Part shown: piece after piece, positions 17,566 through 25,809 of the stretch
Numbering within the stretch: the stretch's first letter is position 1
Layout: each line of letters starts with the position of its first letter
Assembly: GCF_003131205.1 (NCBI RefSeq)
Contig: NZ_QFFY01000001.1
Span: 372,001 to 436,000 of the forward strand
From: Occallatibacter savannae
GTDB lineage: Bacteria > Acidobacteriota > Terriglobia > Terriglobales > Acidobacteriaceae
Reading direction: 5' to 3'
Length of the DNA stretch: 64,000 nucleotides
Notes under the pieces: model-generated
Databases searched by the model: none
What the model was told of the DNA's origin: nothing
The model's input: the letters and a program-made list of their open reading frames with translations, nothing else
Position numbers and translations under genes: made by a program

Positions 17566-19074
17566 ATGTTGGCCTGGACGATCTACATCTCGTTTGCCGG
17601 TGCGCTGGTGCTGGCGCTGATGCCAAAGGGGAATCCCGCTTTGGCACGCGTCATCGCGCTCCTTGTCGCGGCAGCGGGATTTGCAATTGCGATTGCCGGT
17701 TTTGCGGCGGGGGCAGGGCAGGGACGCGTCACCATCATCGACGTTCCCTGGGTTCCCATGATGGGCATCCACTACACGCTTGCTGCAGACGGCATCAGCC
17801 GCGTCCTCGTGCTCCTCACCGGCCTCGCAGCCGTCGCCGGAGTTCTCTTCAGCTGGAACATCAACCGTCGCACCAATGAGTTCTTCGCCTTTTTCCTCGC
17901 ACTCATCGGTGGAGTCTACGGCGTGTTCCTCAGCTTCGACTTGTTCCTGCTGTTTGTGTTTTACGAAATCGCCATCGTCCCAAAGTACTTCCTCATCGCC
18001 ATCTGGGGATCGACCCGCCGAGAATACGCCGCCATGAAACTGGCGCTCTACTCGTTCGTCGGTTCAGCAATGGTGCTTGTCGTTCTTCTTGCCGCCTACG
18101 CCACAGCAGGCAGCCACTCCACCGGCCTTGTCAATCTGGCAAACGCGAATCTCCCCGTCAGCTTTCAGATGTGGGCTTTCCCGGTCGCCTTCATCGGCTT
18201 TGGAATTCTCGCCGGCCTGTGGCCCTTCCACACCTGGGCGCCGACAGGCCACGTTGCCGCACCGACTGCCGCATCCATGCTGCTAGCCGGCGTGGTCATG
18301 AAGCTCGGTGCATACGGATGCCTGCGCGTAGCCATCGGCCTATTCCCTCACGGGCTTGACCCGTGGGGTTGGTCCTTCTGGGGCATCGGATCCTGGCGCG
18401 ATGTCTTCGCCCTGCTTGCTGTCATCGGTATCATCTACGGCGCTCTAGTCGCTCTTGCGCAGACCGACTTCAAATTCGTGATCGGCTACTCCAGCGTCAG
18501 TCACATGGGATTCGTGCTCCTCGGCCTCGTCACGCTTACTCAAGTCGGCGTTGACGGCGCAGTGCTGCAAATGTTCTCGCACGGCGTGATCGCCGGACTG
18601 CTCTTCGCCATCGTCGGGCGCATCGTCTACGAGCGTACGCACACGCGCCAGTTTGGCGAACTCGAAGGCATGTACCTCGGCCGACGTCTGCCATTTGCCG
18701 CGTGGGCATTCGTTATTGCCGGTGTTGCATCTATGGGACTGCCCGGCTTCTCGGGCTTCGTTGCCGAGTTGCAGGTGCTGATGGGCGCTTGGATTGCCAA
18801 GCCCTGGTGGACCGCCGCATCCGGAATCGGCATCGTCATCGGCGTTGCCTACACATGGCGCGCTCTGCAGAAGGCCTTCTTCAGTGACCGGCTGCCGCGG
18901 CCCGACGAGCATCCCAAGGAGGGCTGGCCGAAGTTCGAAGCCATCACCTGGCCGGAAGTCACCGCAACCTGCCTGCTCTTTGCAGCCACGCTCATCGTCG
19001 GTATTTATCCCAGCATTCTGCTCAACTCAATCGAGCCCGCAGTCAAGGCGCTGCTTGCAGGAGGTATGCAATGA
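17566..19074 (+). CDS. NADH-quinone oxidoreductase subunit M, second copy, lacks TM7 lysine
   Basis: Second NuoM-type antiporter subunit, 502 residues from ATG 17566. An in-frame TTG at 17548 overlaps the previous gene, so the start could be earlier. NuoM features are clear: LFVFYEIAIVPKYFLIAIWG (TM5 Glu), VMKLGAYGCLRVAIGLFP, TDFKFVIGYSSVSHMGF and LPGFSGFVAELQVL. In TM7, where the first copy reads FAVKVPLAPFHTW, this one reads FGILAGLWPFHTW, placing Leu215 (codon at 18208) where the channel lysine belongs. Two diverged nuoM genes in one operon suggest a four-antiporter membrane arm. ATGA overlap with nuoN. Confidence 0.93.
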   Translation: MLAWTIYISFAGALVLALMPKGNPALARVIALLVAAAGFAIAIAGFAAGAGQGRVTIIDVPWVPMMGIHYTLAADGISRVLVLLTGLAAVAGVLFSWNINRRTNEFFAFFLALIGGVYGVFLSFDLFLLFVFYEIAIVPKYFLIAIWGSTRREYAAMKLALYSFVGSAMVLVVLLAAYATAGSHSTGLVNLANANLPVSFQMWAFPVAFIGFGILAGLWPFHTWAPTGHVAAPTAASMLLAGVVMKLGAYGCLRVAIGLFPHGLDPWGWSFWGIGSWRDVFALLAVIGIIYGALVALAQTDFKFVIGYSSVSHMGFVLLGLVTLTQVGVDGAVLQMFSHGVIAGLLFAIVGRIVYERTHTRQFGELEGMYLGRRLPFAAWAFVIAGVASMGLPGFSGFVAELQVLMGAWIAKPWWTAASGIGIVIGVAYTWRALQKAFFSDRLPRPDEHPKEGWPKFEAITWPEVTATCLLFAATLIVGIYPSILLNSIEPAVKALLAGGMQ

Positions 19075-20621
19075 ACTACGCTGACCTCTTCCGGGTGACA
19101 CTTCCTGAAACCGCCCTGGACATCGCAGCGCTCCTCGTCCTCATTCTCGACCTCGGGCTCCTGCGCAAAGCAGCTTTGCAGACGCGGATCATGGCATCAG
19201 TTCTGATCGGCGTGCTCGGCTGCTCGGCGGCAATGCTCGTGATGCCATATCAAGCCGCCGGCGGGCTTACATACCCGGGCAGCCCCGACCTTCTGCTCTC
19301 AGCAGGCGGCTACACCTCCATCGCACAGATTGGCATACTCGTCCTCACCGTGTTCACGCTCTTCCTGCTCGTCGGTTCGGATTTCACGAAGCACGTCGGC
19401 GAGTTCGTCGCGGTGGTGCTGATGGCCGCAACCGGCGGCCTTCTGATTTCAGCCGGCCAGGATCTGCTTGTCGTCTTCGTCGGCCTCGAACTTCTCTCGC
19501 TGGGCCTATACATCCTCACCGCATTCGCCAAGCGGTCCGGCAAAAGCGCTGAGAGCGCGATGAAGTACTATCTGTTCGGCGGAATGTCCGCCGCATTTCT
19601 CCTCTTTGGCTTCAGCTACCTTTACGGCCTCACTGGCTCCACCAATCTCCACCAGATCATGCGCGCGCTCTACTCCACGACCGCGAACGGTGCCGCGCCT
19701 CTGCTGTATGTTGCGTTGGTCATGATCGCCGCCGGGTTAGGCTTCAAAGTCGCTGCCGTGCCATTCCACCTCTGGGCGCCGGATACCTACGAAGGTGCGC
19801 CGGCGCCGGCTGCGGCATTCATCGCATCCGTTTCGAAGGTGGCGAGCTTTGCACTTCTCATCGGAGTCGGCACTGCAGCAGCTCATTCACTCGATCCCAG
19901 CAAGCCGATGCACGTCTGGATCACTGCATCGTTGAATCCAAAGGGGCTGCCAACGTACTTTGGCTTCTCTGGCCCCTGGTCGCTCATTATCGCCATCCTC
20001 GCAGTAGCCTCGATGGTCTTCGGCAACCTCGCCGCTCTCGCCCAGGACAGCGTTCGCCGCCTCCTCGCTTACTCCGCCATTGCTCACGCCGGCTACATTC
20101 TGCTCGCTGTCGCCTACTTCTCGCGCAGCAACATCAGCGCCAACGCAATCCTCTACTACATCCTCACCTACGGCCTCACAACCATAGGCGCCTTCGGCGC
20201 AGTCTCGCTCGTCGAGCGCATCAACGGCAGCGATCGCATGGATGCCTTCCTCGGCCTCTACAGGCGCAACGGCGTGCTCGCCGGCGTGCTCCTGATCCTC
20301 TTCCTATCGCTCGCCGGCATCCCGCCCCTCGTCGGATTCTGGGCGAAGTTCAACCTCTTCGCGGCGGTCCTTCGAGTCGATCGCGGAGTCGCACCGTTCG
20401 CTCTCGTAGCCATCGCAGTAGCTATGAGCGCCGTCTCGCTCTACTACTACCTTCAGGTCCTCAAGCGCGTTTTCGTGATGCCCCCCGCAGAAGACGGCCC
20501 GGTGAAGGGAAGTCCACTGACCATCGGCGTCCTCGCGTTGATCACACTAGCAGTTGTTCTTCTCGGCTGCCTCCCCGGACTCATGCAGAGTTGGATGGCC
20601 ACTTTCTACGCCGGAATGTAA
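19071..20621 (+). CDS. nuoN: NADH-quinone oxidoreductase subunit N
   Basis: Proximal antiporter-like subunit of complex I, 516 residues, about 14 helices. Conserved residues: TM5 Glu in FVGLELLSLGLYIL, TM7 Lys in GFKVAAVPFHLWAPDTYEGAP, and SVSKVASFALL (TM8 Lys). DSVRRLLAYSAIAHAGYILL and LAGIPPLVGFWAKFNLF are typical NuoN. ATG 19071 overlaps the preceding stop by 4 bases. It is the last nuo gene; no nuoE, nuoF or nuoG follows, and the next gene is biosynthetic and lies behind a terminator. Confidence 0.96.
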   Translation: MNYADLFRVTLPETALDIAALLVLILDLGLLRKAALQTRIMASVLIGVLGCSAAMLVMPYQAAGGLTYPGSPDLLLSAGGYTSIAQIGILVLTVFTLFLLVGSDFTKHVGEFVAVVLMAATGGLLISAGQDLLVVFVGLELLSLGLYILTAFAKRSGKSAESAMKYYLFGGMSAAFLLFGFSYLYGLTGSTNLHQIMRALYSTTANGAAPLLYVALVMIAAGLGFKVAAVPFHLWAPDTYEGAPAPAAAFIASVSKVASFALLIGVGTAAAHSLDPSKPMHVWITASLNPKGLPTYFGFSGPWSLIIAILAVASMVFGNLAALAQDSVRRLLAYSAIAHAGYILLAVAYFSRSNISANAILYYILTYGLTTIGAFGAVSLVERINGSDRMDAFLGLYRRNGVLAGVLLILFLSLAGIPPLVGFWAKFNLFAAVLRVDRGVAPFALVAIAVAMSAVSLYYYLQVLKRVFVMPPAEDGPVKGSPLTIGVLALITLAVVLLGCLPGLMQSWMATFYAGM

Positions 20622-20706
20622 GCACAGTTCAACACGCTAAACAGACGAATGCAGATAAAGCCTGTTCTTGACCTGTTCTACTTGCCTCTGGTCTACTCAA
20701 ATTGCC

Positions 20707-20826
20707 ATGATGCACATCCTTATCTCGCGCGCGATCCCCGTTCCTGCGCCGTGTTGCATCAAGCCAGTCCCCGTGTTGCGAATTAGCAAATACAACGCGC
20801 GCGCGGGATTCAGAGCCTGGCACTAA
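20707..20826 (+). CDS. candidate leader peptide upstream of threonine deaminase (39 aa)
   Basis: Small ORF with tandem ATGs at 20707 and 20710. Ten of its first 27 residues are Ile, Leu or Val (for example MMHILISRAIPVP and KPVPVLRIS). It stops at 20824, about 30 bases before a hairpin with a T-rich tail. Isoleucine biosynthesis genes are often controlled by translation of such leaders, so this could be an attenuator. There is no clear ribosome-binding site and no antiterminator was worked out. It could also be chance. Confidence 0.35.
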   Translation: MMHILISRAIPVPAPCCIKPVPVLRISKYNARAGFRAWH

Positions 20827-20854
20827 CGGCACCAGCAGTTCAGCACCACTCAGG

Positions 20855-20891
20855 CCACCTCCCGCAACAGCGGCTGGTGGTTTTGCATTTT
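20855..20891 (+). terminator. terminator or attenuator hairpin before threonine deaminase
   Basis: CCACC (20855-20859) and CCGC pair with GCGG and GGTGG (20876-20880) around a TC/CT internal mismatch and an AACA loop. The tail is TTTTGCATTTT. It ends nuo transcription or acts as an attenuator for the gene starting at 20915. Confidence 0.55.
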
Positions 20892-20914
20892 GGTCATATT
20901 CGAAGGAGATCGCT

Positions 20915-22129
20915 TTGGAACCAGTCTCGCTGGTCGGAATTCAAGCCGCACGCGCTCGCATCGAGAGCTCGATCCATGTGTCGCCATGCCAGTTCTCGCA
21001 CCACTTGTCCGAGCTGACTGGCCTGCCACTCCACCTCAAGCTTGAGAATCTCCAACGCACTGGATCCTTCAAAGAGCGTGGCGCGCTCAACAAGCTGCTC
21101 ACCCTCAGCGAAACCGAGCGCAAGCGCGGCGTCATCGCTGCCAGCGCTGGAAATCACGCGCAGGGAGTTGCGTTTCATTCCTCGCAGCGCGGCATCAAGG
21201 CTCAAATCGTAATGCCGCTCGCCACGCCTCTCGTCAAAGTGGCCGCAACGCGCGCATACGGAGCAGAAGTCATCCTTCATGGCGCAACCTATGACGAAGC
21301 TTGCGATGAAGCGATGCGCCGCCGTCTCGAGGAAGGCCGCACCTTCATCCATCCATTCGACGACCCCGAAGTAATCTGCGGGCAGGGAACCATTGGTCTC
21401 GAACTTCTGGAGCAGGTCCCAGACATCGAAGCCGTCGTAGTCCCCATCGGCGGTGGCGGTCTCATCAGCGGCATTGCCTGCGCGCTCAAAGAGACCAACC
21501 CGAGAATCCGCGTCGTCGGTGTCGAGCCCGAACGCCTTCCTTCCATGCTTCGCGCCCGCGTTGCAGGCGCGCCCGTCACAATTAGTCCCGAAGCCACCAT
21601 CGCCGACGGCATTGCTGTGCGTCGCGCAGGCGACATCACTCTGCCTCTGGTCAGCCGCTATGTCGACGAGATCGTTACTGTCGATGATGAAGAGATCGCC
21701 AGCGCCATCCTTATGCTTCTCGAACAGGAGAAGACACTCGCGGAAGGCGCCGGCGCCGCGGCACTCGCCGCCATCGTGCAATCGAAGACCAACCTCCGTC
21801 ATCGCCGCACTGTGGTTCTCGTCTGCGGCGGCAATATCGACGTAACGCTTCTTGCCAAGATCATCGAGCGAGGCCTCGTCAAAGACGGCCGACTTCTTCG
21901 CCTTCGCGTTTACCTGCAGGATCGCCCCGGAGCGCTGCACCACCTCACGCAAGTCCTCGCCCGCGAGCGCGCCAATATCGTCGAAACCGTCCACAACCGG
22001 GCCTACTATGGCGTCAGTCTCGGCGAGACAGTCATCGATGTTACACTTGAGACCCGCGGCGCCACGCACATCACCGCCATAAGCCACGCACTGCGCGAGG
22101 CAGGCTTCCGCTTCGAACGCATTCAGTGA
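20915..22129 (+). CDS. ilvA: threonine ammonia-lyase (threonine deaminase) with ACT domain
   Basis: PLP enzyme converting L-threonine to 2-oxobutanoate and ammonia, the entry step to isoleucine. TTG start at 20915 with AAGGAG about 8 bases upstream. PLP lysine is Lys53 in TGSFKERGALNK; the phosphate-binding loop is PIGGGGLISG near residue 178; SAGNHAQGV binds substrate. A single C-terminal ACT domain starts about residue 328 (LRVYLQDRPGALHHLTQVL). The 404-residue, one-ACT architecture is that of the short IlvA/TdcB-like enzymes, so either biosynthetic or degradative use is possible. The upstream leader and hairpin favour the biosynthetic role. The last bases overlap the convergent membrane-protein gene. 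Confidence 0.92.
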   Translation: MEPVSLVGIQAARARIESSIHVSPCQFSHHLSELTGLPLHLKLENLQRTGSFKERGALNKLLTLSETERKRGVIAASAGNHAQGVAFHSSQRGIKAQIVMPLATPLVKVAATRAYGAEVILHGATYDEACDEAMRRRLEEGRTFIHPFDDPEVICGQGTIGLELLEQVPDIEAVVVPIGGGGLISGIACALKETNPRIRVVGVEPERLPSMLRARVAGAPVTISPEATIADGIAVRRAGDITLPLVSRYVDEIVTVDDEEIASAILMLLEQEKTLAEGAGAAALAAIVQSKTNLRHRRTVVLVCGGNIDVTLLAKIIERGLVKDGRLLRLRVYLQDRPGALHHLTQVLARERANIVETVHNRAYYGVSLGETVIDVTLETRGATHITAISHALREAGFRFERIQ

Positions 22130-23157
22130 TAGGCGGCTTGGGTTGTTCCGGCGCTTACGCGTGCGGCCGCAAACCAGATTAGCCCGAGCGCACCCGCCAG
22201 GAAAATCGCGTTCCCGATCCGAACGCTCGAGTCCAGATTGCCTACTGCAGGATGCTGCAAGAAGGCATGCCACCCATAGGCCAGGGCTGCGCCCGCGCTT
22301 AGCGCAAGCTGGTGCACTAGGCCCCAGCCTGCCCTTCGAGACCACGCAATTACGGCTAACAGCATGATCACGTCCAGAGCGAGCAGCTCTGCGACGGCTC
22401 CCCACCCCCATGCCTGCGGGACGAGGAGGGTAGCGGAGCCAAACAGAAGCGCAACAGCACCGACTATCCAGGGAGAAGGTGCCTTCCCTTGAGCCGCCGT
22501 TCGACGCCCGGGAGGGAGAAGAAATGCGGCCACAACCAGTAATACGATAACCAGCGCTGCCACTGCGAATTGCGTTCGGGACGCGAGAAACTGATCCTGC
22601 TTGACCTGAATTGTCGTCGAGGCTACAGCACCGAAAATGAAAAACAGAGTTACGATGCTCATTCCGATCCGCCCAAGCCACGGGGTTTGGGAACGATTGG
22701 GAACACATGCTTCAATCAACGCGATCGGCGTCGCGATACTCCAGATTGCATGCACGTTCAACATCCAAAGCGTCCACCACCCGCCGATTCCAAGTGCCGA
22801 AATGTAGGCCGGTGTGAGCAGTTCGAGGTGCAACTTCAGATAGTCGGGATTGAAAAGCGATTGCGTAGTGTACGCCTCCTCAACAATCGCGTAGGCCATC
22901 CCGAGTAGCAGGATGCTCGGCCAGCCGCGCCCCGTCCTCCGCACCCATTCTCGGATGAGGAGCGCACCGCCACCGTAAAGCGGCGCCAGCACAATGAGCG
23001 CCGGCAGCAGTTTGATGGGCAAATTCCCGAGGAGAAACTCTGCGACGAGCGGCGCAGTCATGAAGAGTGCCAGGGCTGGCCAGATTCCTCCCTTCTTCTT
23101 GGTGTTGATCGCCGCCGTTCTCATGGGGTCCACAGTCGAGTTCTCAGAAATTCCCAT
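22123..23157 (-). CDS. multi-pass membrane protein of unknown function
   Basis: 344-residue integral membrane protein. ATG at 23157 follows GGGAG by about 8 bases. Hydropathy by eye gives about nine to ten helices, with short polar loops and a conserved-looking early segment (LLIREWVRRTGRGWPS, then AIVEEAYTTQSLF) whose charged residues flank helices. I do not recognise the family; the EExxT-like stretch loosely recalls CAAX-protease-like membrane proteins but the rest of that signature is not present. The 3' end overlaps the convergent ilvA stop by 7 bases. No partner gene suggests a role. Confidence 0.75.
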   Translation of the reverse strand: MGISENSTVDPMRTAAINTKKKGGIWPALALFMTAPLVAEFLLGNLPIKLLPALIVLAPLYGGGALLIREWVRRTGRGWPSILLLGMAYAIVEEAYTTQSLFNPDYLKLHLELLTPAYISALGIGGWWTLWMLNVHAIWSIATPIALIEACVPNRSQTPWLGRIGMSIVTLFFIFGAVASTTIQVKQDQFLASRTQFAVAALVIVLLVVAAFLLPPGRRTAAQGKAPSPWIVGAVALLFGSATLLVPQAWGWGAVAELLALDVIMLLAVIAWSRRAGWGLVHQLALSAGAALAYGWHAFLQHPAVGNLDSSVRIGNAIFLAGALGLIWFAAARVSAGTTQAAYH

Positions 23158-23297
23158 CGTTCAGCTCACTCCCGGATTGAATCGGCCGAGGATATCAGAT
23201 GGGCCGAGGCACACTCGTATTGCGGCAGTTGTCTCAAACCGCTAACGTTGAAGTACGAGCAGCCTTTTGCAAAAGTTCCAAGGGAGACAGGCCCTGC

Positions 23298-23921
23298 GTG
23301 TACATCCCCAAGTTCAATCTGGTCGCTGATCGCGCCATCCTCCTCGAAACAATGCGCGCGTATTCCTTCGCGATTCTCTTCGGCCCGCTAGACCCGACAA
23401 TCGGAAGGGCTCCGCACCGCGCCACCCATCTGCCGCTCGTCGTGAGAGACGAAGGTCCGCATGGCGTCCTGGAAGGCCACTTCGCCAAAGCCAATCCACA
23501 CTGGCAGGCGCTCGCGAATCGTCCAACCCTGGTCGTCTTTCCCGGCCCGCACAGCTATGTCAGTCCGTCGCTCTACGTCGAGCAAACATCAGTTCCCACC
23601 TGGAACTACATCGCCATTCATGCATACGGCACGCTCGAACTCGTCGAAGAAGAGACCGCGAAAGAAGCCCTCCTGTTCAATCTCATCGACGCCAACGAGC
23701 CTGCGTATGCAGATAAGTGGCGAGGCATGCCCGAAGACTATCGCCGCGGATTGCTGAAAGGCATCGTCGGCTTCCGCATCCCGATAGCCCACATCGAAGG
23801 CAAATTCAAGCTCAGCCAGAATCGGTCAGAAGCCGACCGCCGCGGTGTCGAAGCCGCGCACAGAGCCGGCGGCGACGATCAGCGCGCCCTTGCCGACTGG
23901 ATGAAGCGCCTCATCGGGTGA
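23298..23921 (+). CDS. PaiB-family FMN-binding protein
   Basis: Member of the PaiB family (FMN-binding split-barrel). The founding member is described as a negative regulator of sporulation and degradative enzymes in Bacillus. GTG start at 23298 gives the family's typical N-terminus, VYIPKFNLVADR, with AGGGAGA upstream; the longer ORF from 23199 adds an unlikely leader. Other signatures: TPLVVRD-like LPLVVRDEGPHGVLEGHFAKANPHW, FPGPHSYVSPSLY and VPTWNYIAIHAYG. C-terminal IEGKFKLSQNRSEADRRGV is also typical. Length 207 is normal. DNA binding has not been shown for many relatives, so it may simply be a flavoprotein. Confidence 0.9.
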   Translation: MYIPKFNLVADRAILLETMRAYSFAILFGPLDPTIGRAPHRATHLPLVVRDEGPHGVLEGHFAKANPHWQALANRPTLVVFPGPHSYVSPSLYVEQTSVPTWNYIAIHAYGTLELVEEETAKEALLFNLIDANEPAYADKWRGMPEDYRRGLLKGIVGFRIPIAHIEGKFKLSQNRSEADRRGVEAAHRAGGDDQRALADWMKRLIG

Positions 23922-23959
23922 TACCTTCATCCCGACGCCGGGAAAGGGTCTGGATTCTC

Positions 23960-24496
23960 ATGCGCAAACTCGCTCTGCTGATCTTCGCCGCAATCATCCT
24001 CATCGCCCCAGCCGCACTCACCGCCCAGCCTGACTGGAAGGCACGTGTCGCTGACACGATGCCGCTGATGGGGCATCGTAACTGGATTCTCATTGTCGAC
24101 TCCGCCTACCCGCTTCAATCCTCACCGGGCGTGGAGACGATCGATACCAACTCCAGCCAACTCGACGTCCTCCGTTATGTTCTCGGATCCATCAATAGTT
24201 CCATTCATGTCCGTCCACTTATCTACATGGACAGGGAACTGCCGTTCGTCGGCGACGATGACGCTCCCGGCGTATCGAGGTATCGCGAGGAAATCCAGAA
24301 AATCCTCGCCGACTACACCATCGAACAGATGCTGCACGAGCGCGTGATCAACCAGATCGACGAAACCAGCAAGGAATTTCATGTCCTCGTGCTGAAGACC
24401 ACGATGACCATCCCCTACTCGTCAGTCTTCATTCGCCTGGACTGCAAGTACTGGTCTGCAGACGCCGAAAAGCGCATGCGCCAGCGCATGCATTAA
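23960..24496 (+). CDS. secreted RbsD/FucU-like sugar mutarotase-fold protein
   Basis: 178-residue protein with an N-terminal signal peptide (KLALLIFAAIILIAPAALTA). The mature part resembles RbsD (ribose pyranase) and FucU (fucose mutarotase): MGHRNWILIVDSAYP holds the catalytic-type His39 and Asp47 that RbsD has in LGHTD-CDAGLP, and IDTNSSQLDVLRYVLGSI matches the next helix. The C-terminal YSSVFIRLDCKYW replaces the family's YANIIL end strand. Export is odd because known members are cytoplasmic. It follows the PaiB-like gene by 38 bases and may be co-transcribed. The family call is by eye. Confidence 0.7.
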   Translation: MRKLALLIFAAIILIAPAALTAQPDWKARVADTMPLMGHRNWILIVDSAYPLQSSPGVETIDTNSSQLDVLRYVLGSINSSIHVRPLIYMDRELPFVGDDDAPGVSRYREEIQKILADYTIEQMLHERVINQIDETSKEFHVLVLKTTMTIPYSSVFIRLDCKYWSADAEKRMRQRMH

Positions 24497-24524
24497 GCCG
24501 GCGTCCAAGAGTTGCGGATCAGGG

Positions 24525-25541
24525 CTATCTTTTCTCTGGCGTGTCCAGCCGTAGAAATCGCGCGGCGTTGTTGTACAGAATGTCGCGTTTCTCTTCCGGC
24601 GAGAGATAGTCCGCGTTCTGAATGATGCTGATCGAGTACGCCATAAGTTTGGGCCACTCCATCTGATCCGTGCCAAACATCACGCGATCCTCAAAGCCCG
24701 CTTCCACAATACGCTGGATATAGCGGTTTACTTCCTTCAGTGGATAGCTCCAGATCAGCCCCGCCACATCAACATACACATGCGAGTTTGCCTGCAGCAG
24801 CGTGAGCATGTTGTCGATCATCGGATACCCGGCATGCATCACCTGCACGCGCAGCTTCGGATGTCGCGCCAGCAGCTCTTCCAGCAGCAGAGGATTGCCC
24901 ATCGATCCTCGAAACTTCGGCGTGGTGAGGTTCGCGCGCCCAGAACCTCCTGTACCCATGTGGATCGCGACCGGGATATCCAGTTCCTCAGCCAACGCGA
25001 AATACTTGTCGACGGACGGATCGCTCGGTGACAGTCCCTCATACTGCAATCCGATCTCTCCCATCACCTTGAAACCGCCCGTCGTGAACTCTTGGCGAAG
25101 TTTGTCGAGTTCGACGCGCGCGCCGGGGGTCATTCCCTCGCTGAAAGATGTTCCCGGGATCACGCGGCCCGGCATCGAGTCCTGCCACTTCTTAACGCTG
25201 GCAGCATCTCCGAAGACGACCGCCTTAACGTTCAGGCGCTCCATCTCTGCCTTCATGTCTTTGAGGTACTCGCCCTTTTCTGCCGGGTAGAGCTTGGGCG
25301 TGCAGTTCTCCACATCCCAACCAAACGGCGCTTCCTTGGTCTTCGGATCGGAGGCCAGGAACTTCGCTTCGTTGGGGCACATCGGTCCGCCGCCAGGGAA
25401 CGACTCGTCCATTGCGTGCACATGAACATCGACGACGGGGGGAACGTCGGTAGGTGTGTTCTGGCCTTGGCTGAAAGCTGCAAACGTGAGAACAGCACTC
25501 GCGAGAAGCAGCCTCAAGGCGGTGGCGCGAAACCTCGTCAT
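24525..25541 (-). CDS. secreted amidohydrolase (metal-dependent hydrolase, TIM-barrel)
   Basis: 338-residue amidohydrolase-2-type enzyme from ATG 25541, chosen because AGGAG lies 8 bases upstream and a signal peptide (LRLLLASAVLTFAAFSQG) follows; the in-frame ORF upstream to 25724 is shadow. Metal-ligand motif VDVHVHAMD is just after the signal, IHMGTG and MHAGYP supply later histidines, and FGTDQMEWPK carries the C-terminal Asp. Family members hydrolyse or decarboxylate a wide range of ring compounds; the substrate here is unknown. Convergent with the RbsD-like gene, 28 bases away. Confidence 0.85.
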   Translation of the reverse strand: MTRFRATALRLLLASAVLTFAAFSQGQNTPTDVPPVVDVHVHAMDESFPGGGPMCPNEAKFLASDPKTKEAPFGWDVENCTPKLYPAEKGEYLKDMKAEMERLNVKAVVFGDAASVKKWQDSMPGRVIPGTSFSEGMTPGARVELDKLRQEFTTGGFKVMGEIGLQYEGLSPSDPSVDKYFALAEELDIPVAIHMGTGGSGRANLTTPKFRGSMGNPLLLEELLARHPKLRVQVMHAGYPMIDNMLTLLQANSHVYVDVAGLIWSYPLKEVNRYIQRIVEAGFEDRVMFGTDQMEWPKLMAYSISIIQNADYLSPEEKRDILYNNAARFLRLDTPEKR

Positions 25542-25669
25542 TGGGATCTCCTGGTCGGTGGAACGAAGTCTGGTTCTGTGTCGGGACCATCTTACCTGCC
25601 GGAGGCGCAGACGGGAGCTAAACTCTCTGTTTCCGCGCGGTATGAGGCGTGATGGCGGAGTCTCTCTTT

Positions 25670-25678
25670 TGCTATACT
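25670..25678 (+). promoter_or_regulatory. extended -10 promoter of tRNA-Leu
   Basis: TG at 25670, one base, then TATACT at 25673-25678: an extended -10 element. Transcription would start about 25685, 12 bases before the tRNA. No clear -35 hexamer is seen, which fits an extended -10 promoter. Confidence 0.5.
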
Positions 25679-25696
25679 TAGAGGGTTCACCGACAA

Positions 25697-25782
25697 GCGG
25701 AGGTGGCGAAATTGGCAGACGCACTAGCTTGAGGTGCTAGCGCCCACAAGGCATAGGGGTTCAAGTCCCCTCCTCCGCACCA
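25697..25782 (+). tRNA. tRNA-Leu(GAG)
   Basis: Acceptor arm GCGGAGG (25697-25703) pairs with CCTCCGC (25772-25778); discriminator A and an encoded CCA end follow. The anticodon stem CTAGC/GCTAG encloses the 7-base loop TTGAGGT, giving anticodon GAG (reads CUC and CUU). T-arm GGGGTTCAAGTCCCC is perfect. A long variable arm is present, as expected for class II tRNA-Leu. It lies 27 bases before secG with no terminator between, so the two may share a transcript. Confidence 0.97.
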
Positions 25783-25809
25783 CTTACCTTCAGAAAGCAG
25801 CTTTCAGCA

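Noticed and set aside
20894..22708. Long open frame (604 codons) on the minus strand opposite ilvA
   Set aside because: It mirrors the codon pattern of ilvA and runs into the membrane-protein gene; the product has no domain and is rich in residues typical of GC-rich shadow frames.
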